DNA of 64,000 nt from Hepsetus odoe (Eukaryota; Chordata; Actinopteri; Characiformes; Hepsetidae), in contig CM029378.1 in NCBI GenBank assembly GCA_017165825.1, positions 616,991 through 680,990 of the forward strand, written 5' to 3'. Of the stretch, positions 63,885 through 64,000 are shown piece after piece (position 1 is the stretch's first letter; each line of letters starts with the position of its first letter). The translations under genes were made by a program, and so were the position numbers. Below the pieces are notes generated by a model. It saw nothing but the letters and a program-made list of their open reading frames with translations. It did no database searches and was not told the origin of the DNA.

Positions 63885-64000
63885 GTTCTTGCAGCTCTTT
63901 CTCGTATGAGGGATGAAAGTTTTATATTTCCAATTTTCTTATTTACATATTTAAAACACCAGACAAATAAAGGTTAGTCATCTGGTCTGATCCCACAGAA

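Larger units (their letters stand above)
61085..64000 (-). repeat. Zinc-finger duplication unit 3, continues beyond window
   Basis: 61085-61125 matches the edge of unit 2 (27480-27515). 61130-61230 matches the 3' block of units 1 and 2. 62640-62864 and 63885-64000 match 8540-8910 of unit 1 once the LINE at 62865-63884 is removed. Its first exon would lie right of the window. Confidence 0.85.

Noticed and set aside
1..64000. CRISPR arrays, operons, bacterial promoters or phage modules
   Set aside because: The window is vertebrate repeat DNA; the regular repeats present are finger codons, microsatellites and the 39-bp coding array, none with spacer structure.

Overview
This is a repeat-dense stretch of vertebrate nuclear DNA, almost certainly from a teleost fish. 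The evidence is a Rex3 retrotransposon matching both published Rex3 PCR primer sites, Rex1/Babar-like, L2 and RTE LINEs, two tRNA-headed SINE families, class-I-like endogenous retroviruses, a Tc1 fragment, and intronless-finger C2H2 zinc-finger genes of fish type. The genus cannot be told from the sequence. The only plausible host genes are three related C2H2 zinc-finger units, all on the minus strand. Nearly everything else is mobile DNA, much of it nested.

Layout. 1-1993: Rex3 LINE running in from the left edge. 2045-4707: 3' part of a provirus (integrase, env TM region, 3' LTR). 4893-5545: an inverted pol remnant split by a solo LTR. 5546-6769: nothing recognised. 6770-9990: zinc-finger unit 1, decayed. 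10078-16282: SINE, L2 and two stacked RTE copies. 16283-27290: Rex1-like LINEs on both strands, one inserted into another, with SINEs. 27515-32300: zinc-finger unit 2 (nine fingers), whose upstream part is invaded by a LINE. 32794-33471: unclassified 0.68 kb dispersed repeat. 33893-36541: long Rex1-like LINE. 37331-39212: SINE and L2 pieces and a solo LTR. 39491-48141: second provirus-like element with both LTRs, interrupted by a SINE, an L2 3' end and a solo LTR. 48142-51905: minus-strand LINE split by an RTE element with an 18-bp target duplication. 51910-59035: an L2 LINE split by a 4.5 kb LTR element and by a U1 snRNA/SINE chimera. 59310-60997: second copy of the 0.68 kb repeat, a Tc1 fragment and a solo LTR. 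61085-64000: zinc-finger unit 3 (fifteen fingers), also hit by a LINE.

Most unusual objects. (1) The LTR element at 52295-56793 has matched LTR starts and a near-perfect 5-bp target duplication but no recognisable pol; it encodes a broken, long coiled-coil protein unlike any Gag I recognise. (2) Its LTR family, present as five insertions here, folds around its TATA-like box into nested stems whose base changes co-vary between copies. (3) A U1 snRNA copy is fused head-to-tail to a tRNA-derived SINE. (4) All three zinc-finger units share a stop codon placed exactly in an inter-finger linker.

No conventional pathway or operon can be described. The relations between elements are those of successive insertions, and relative age can be read from who interrupts whom.
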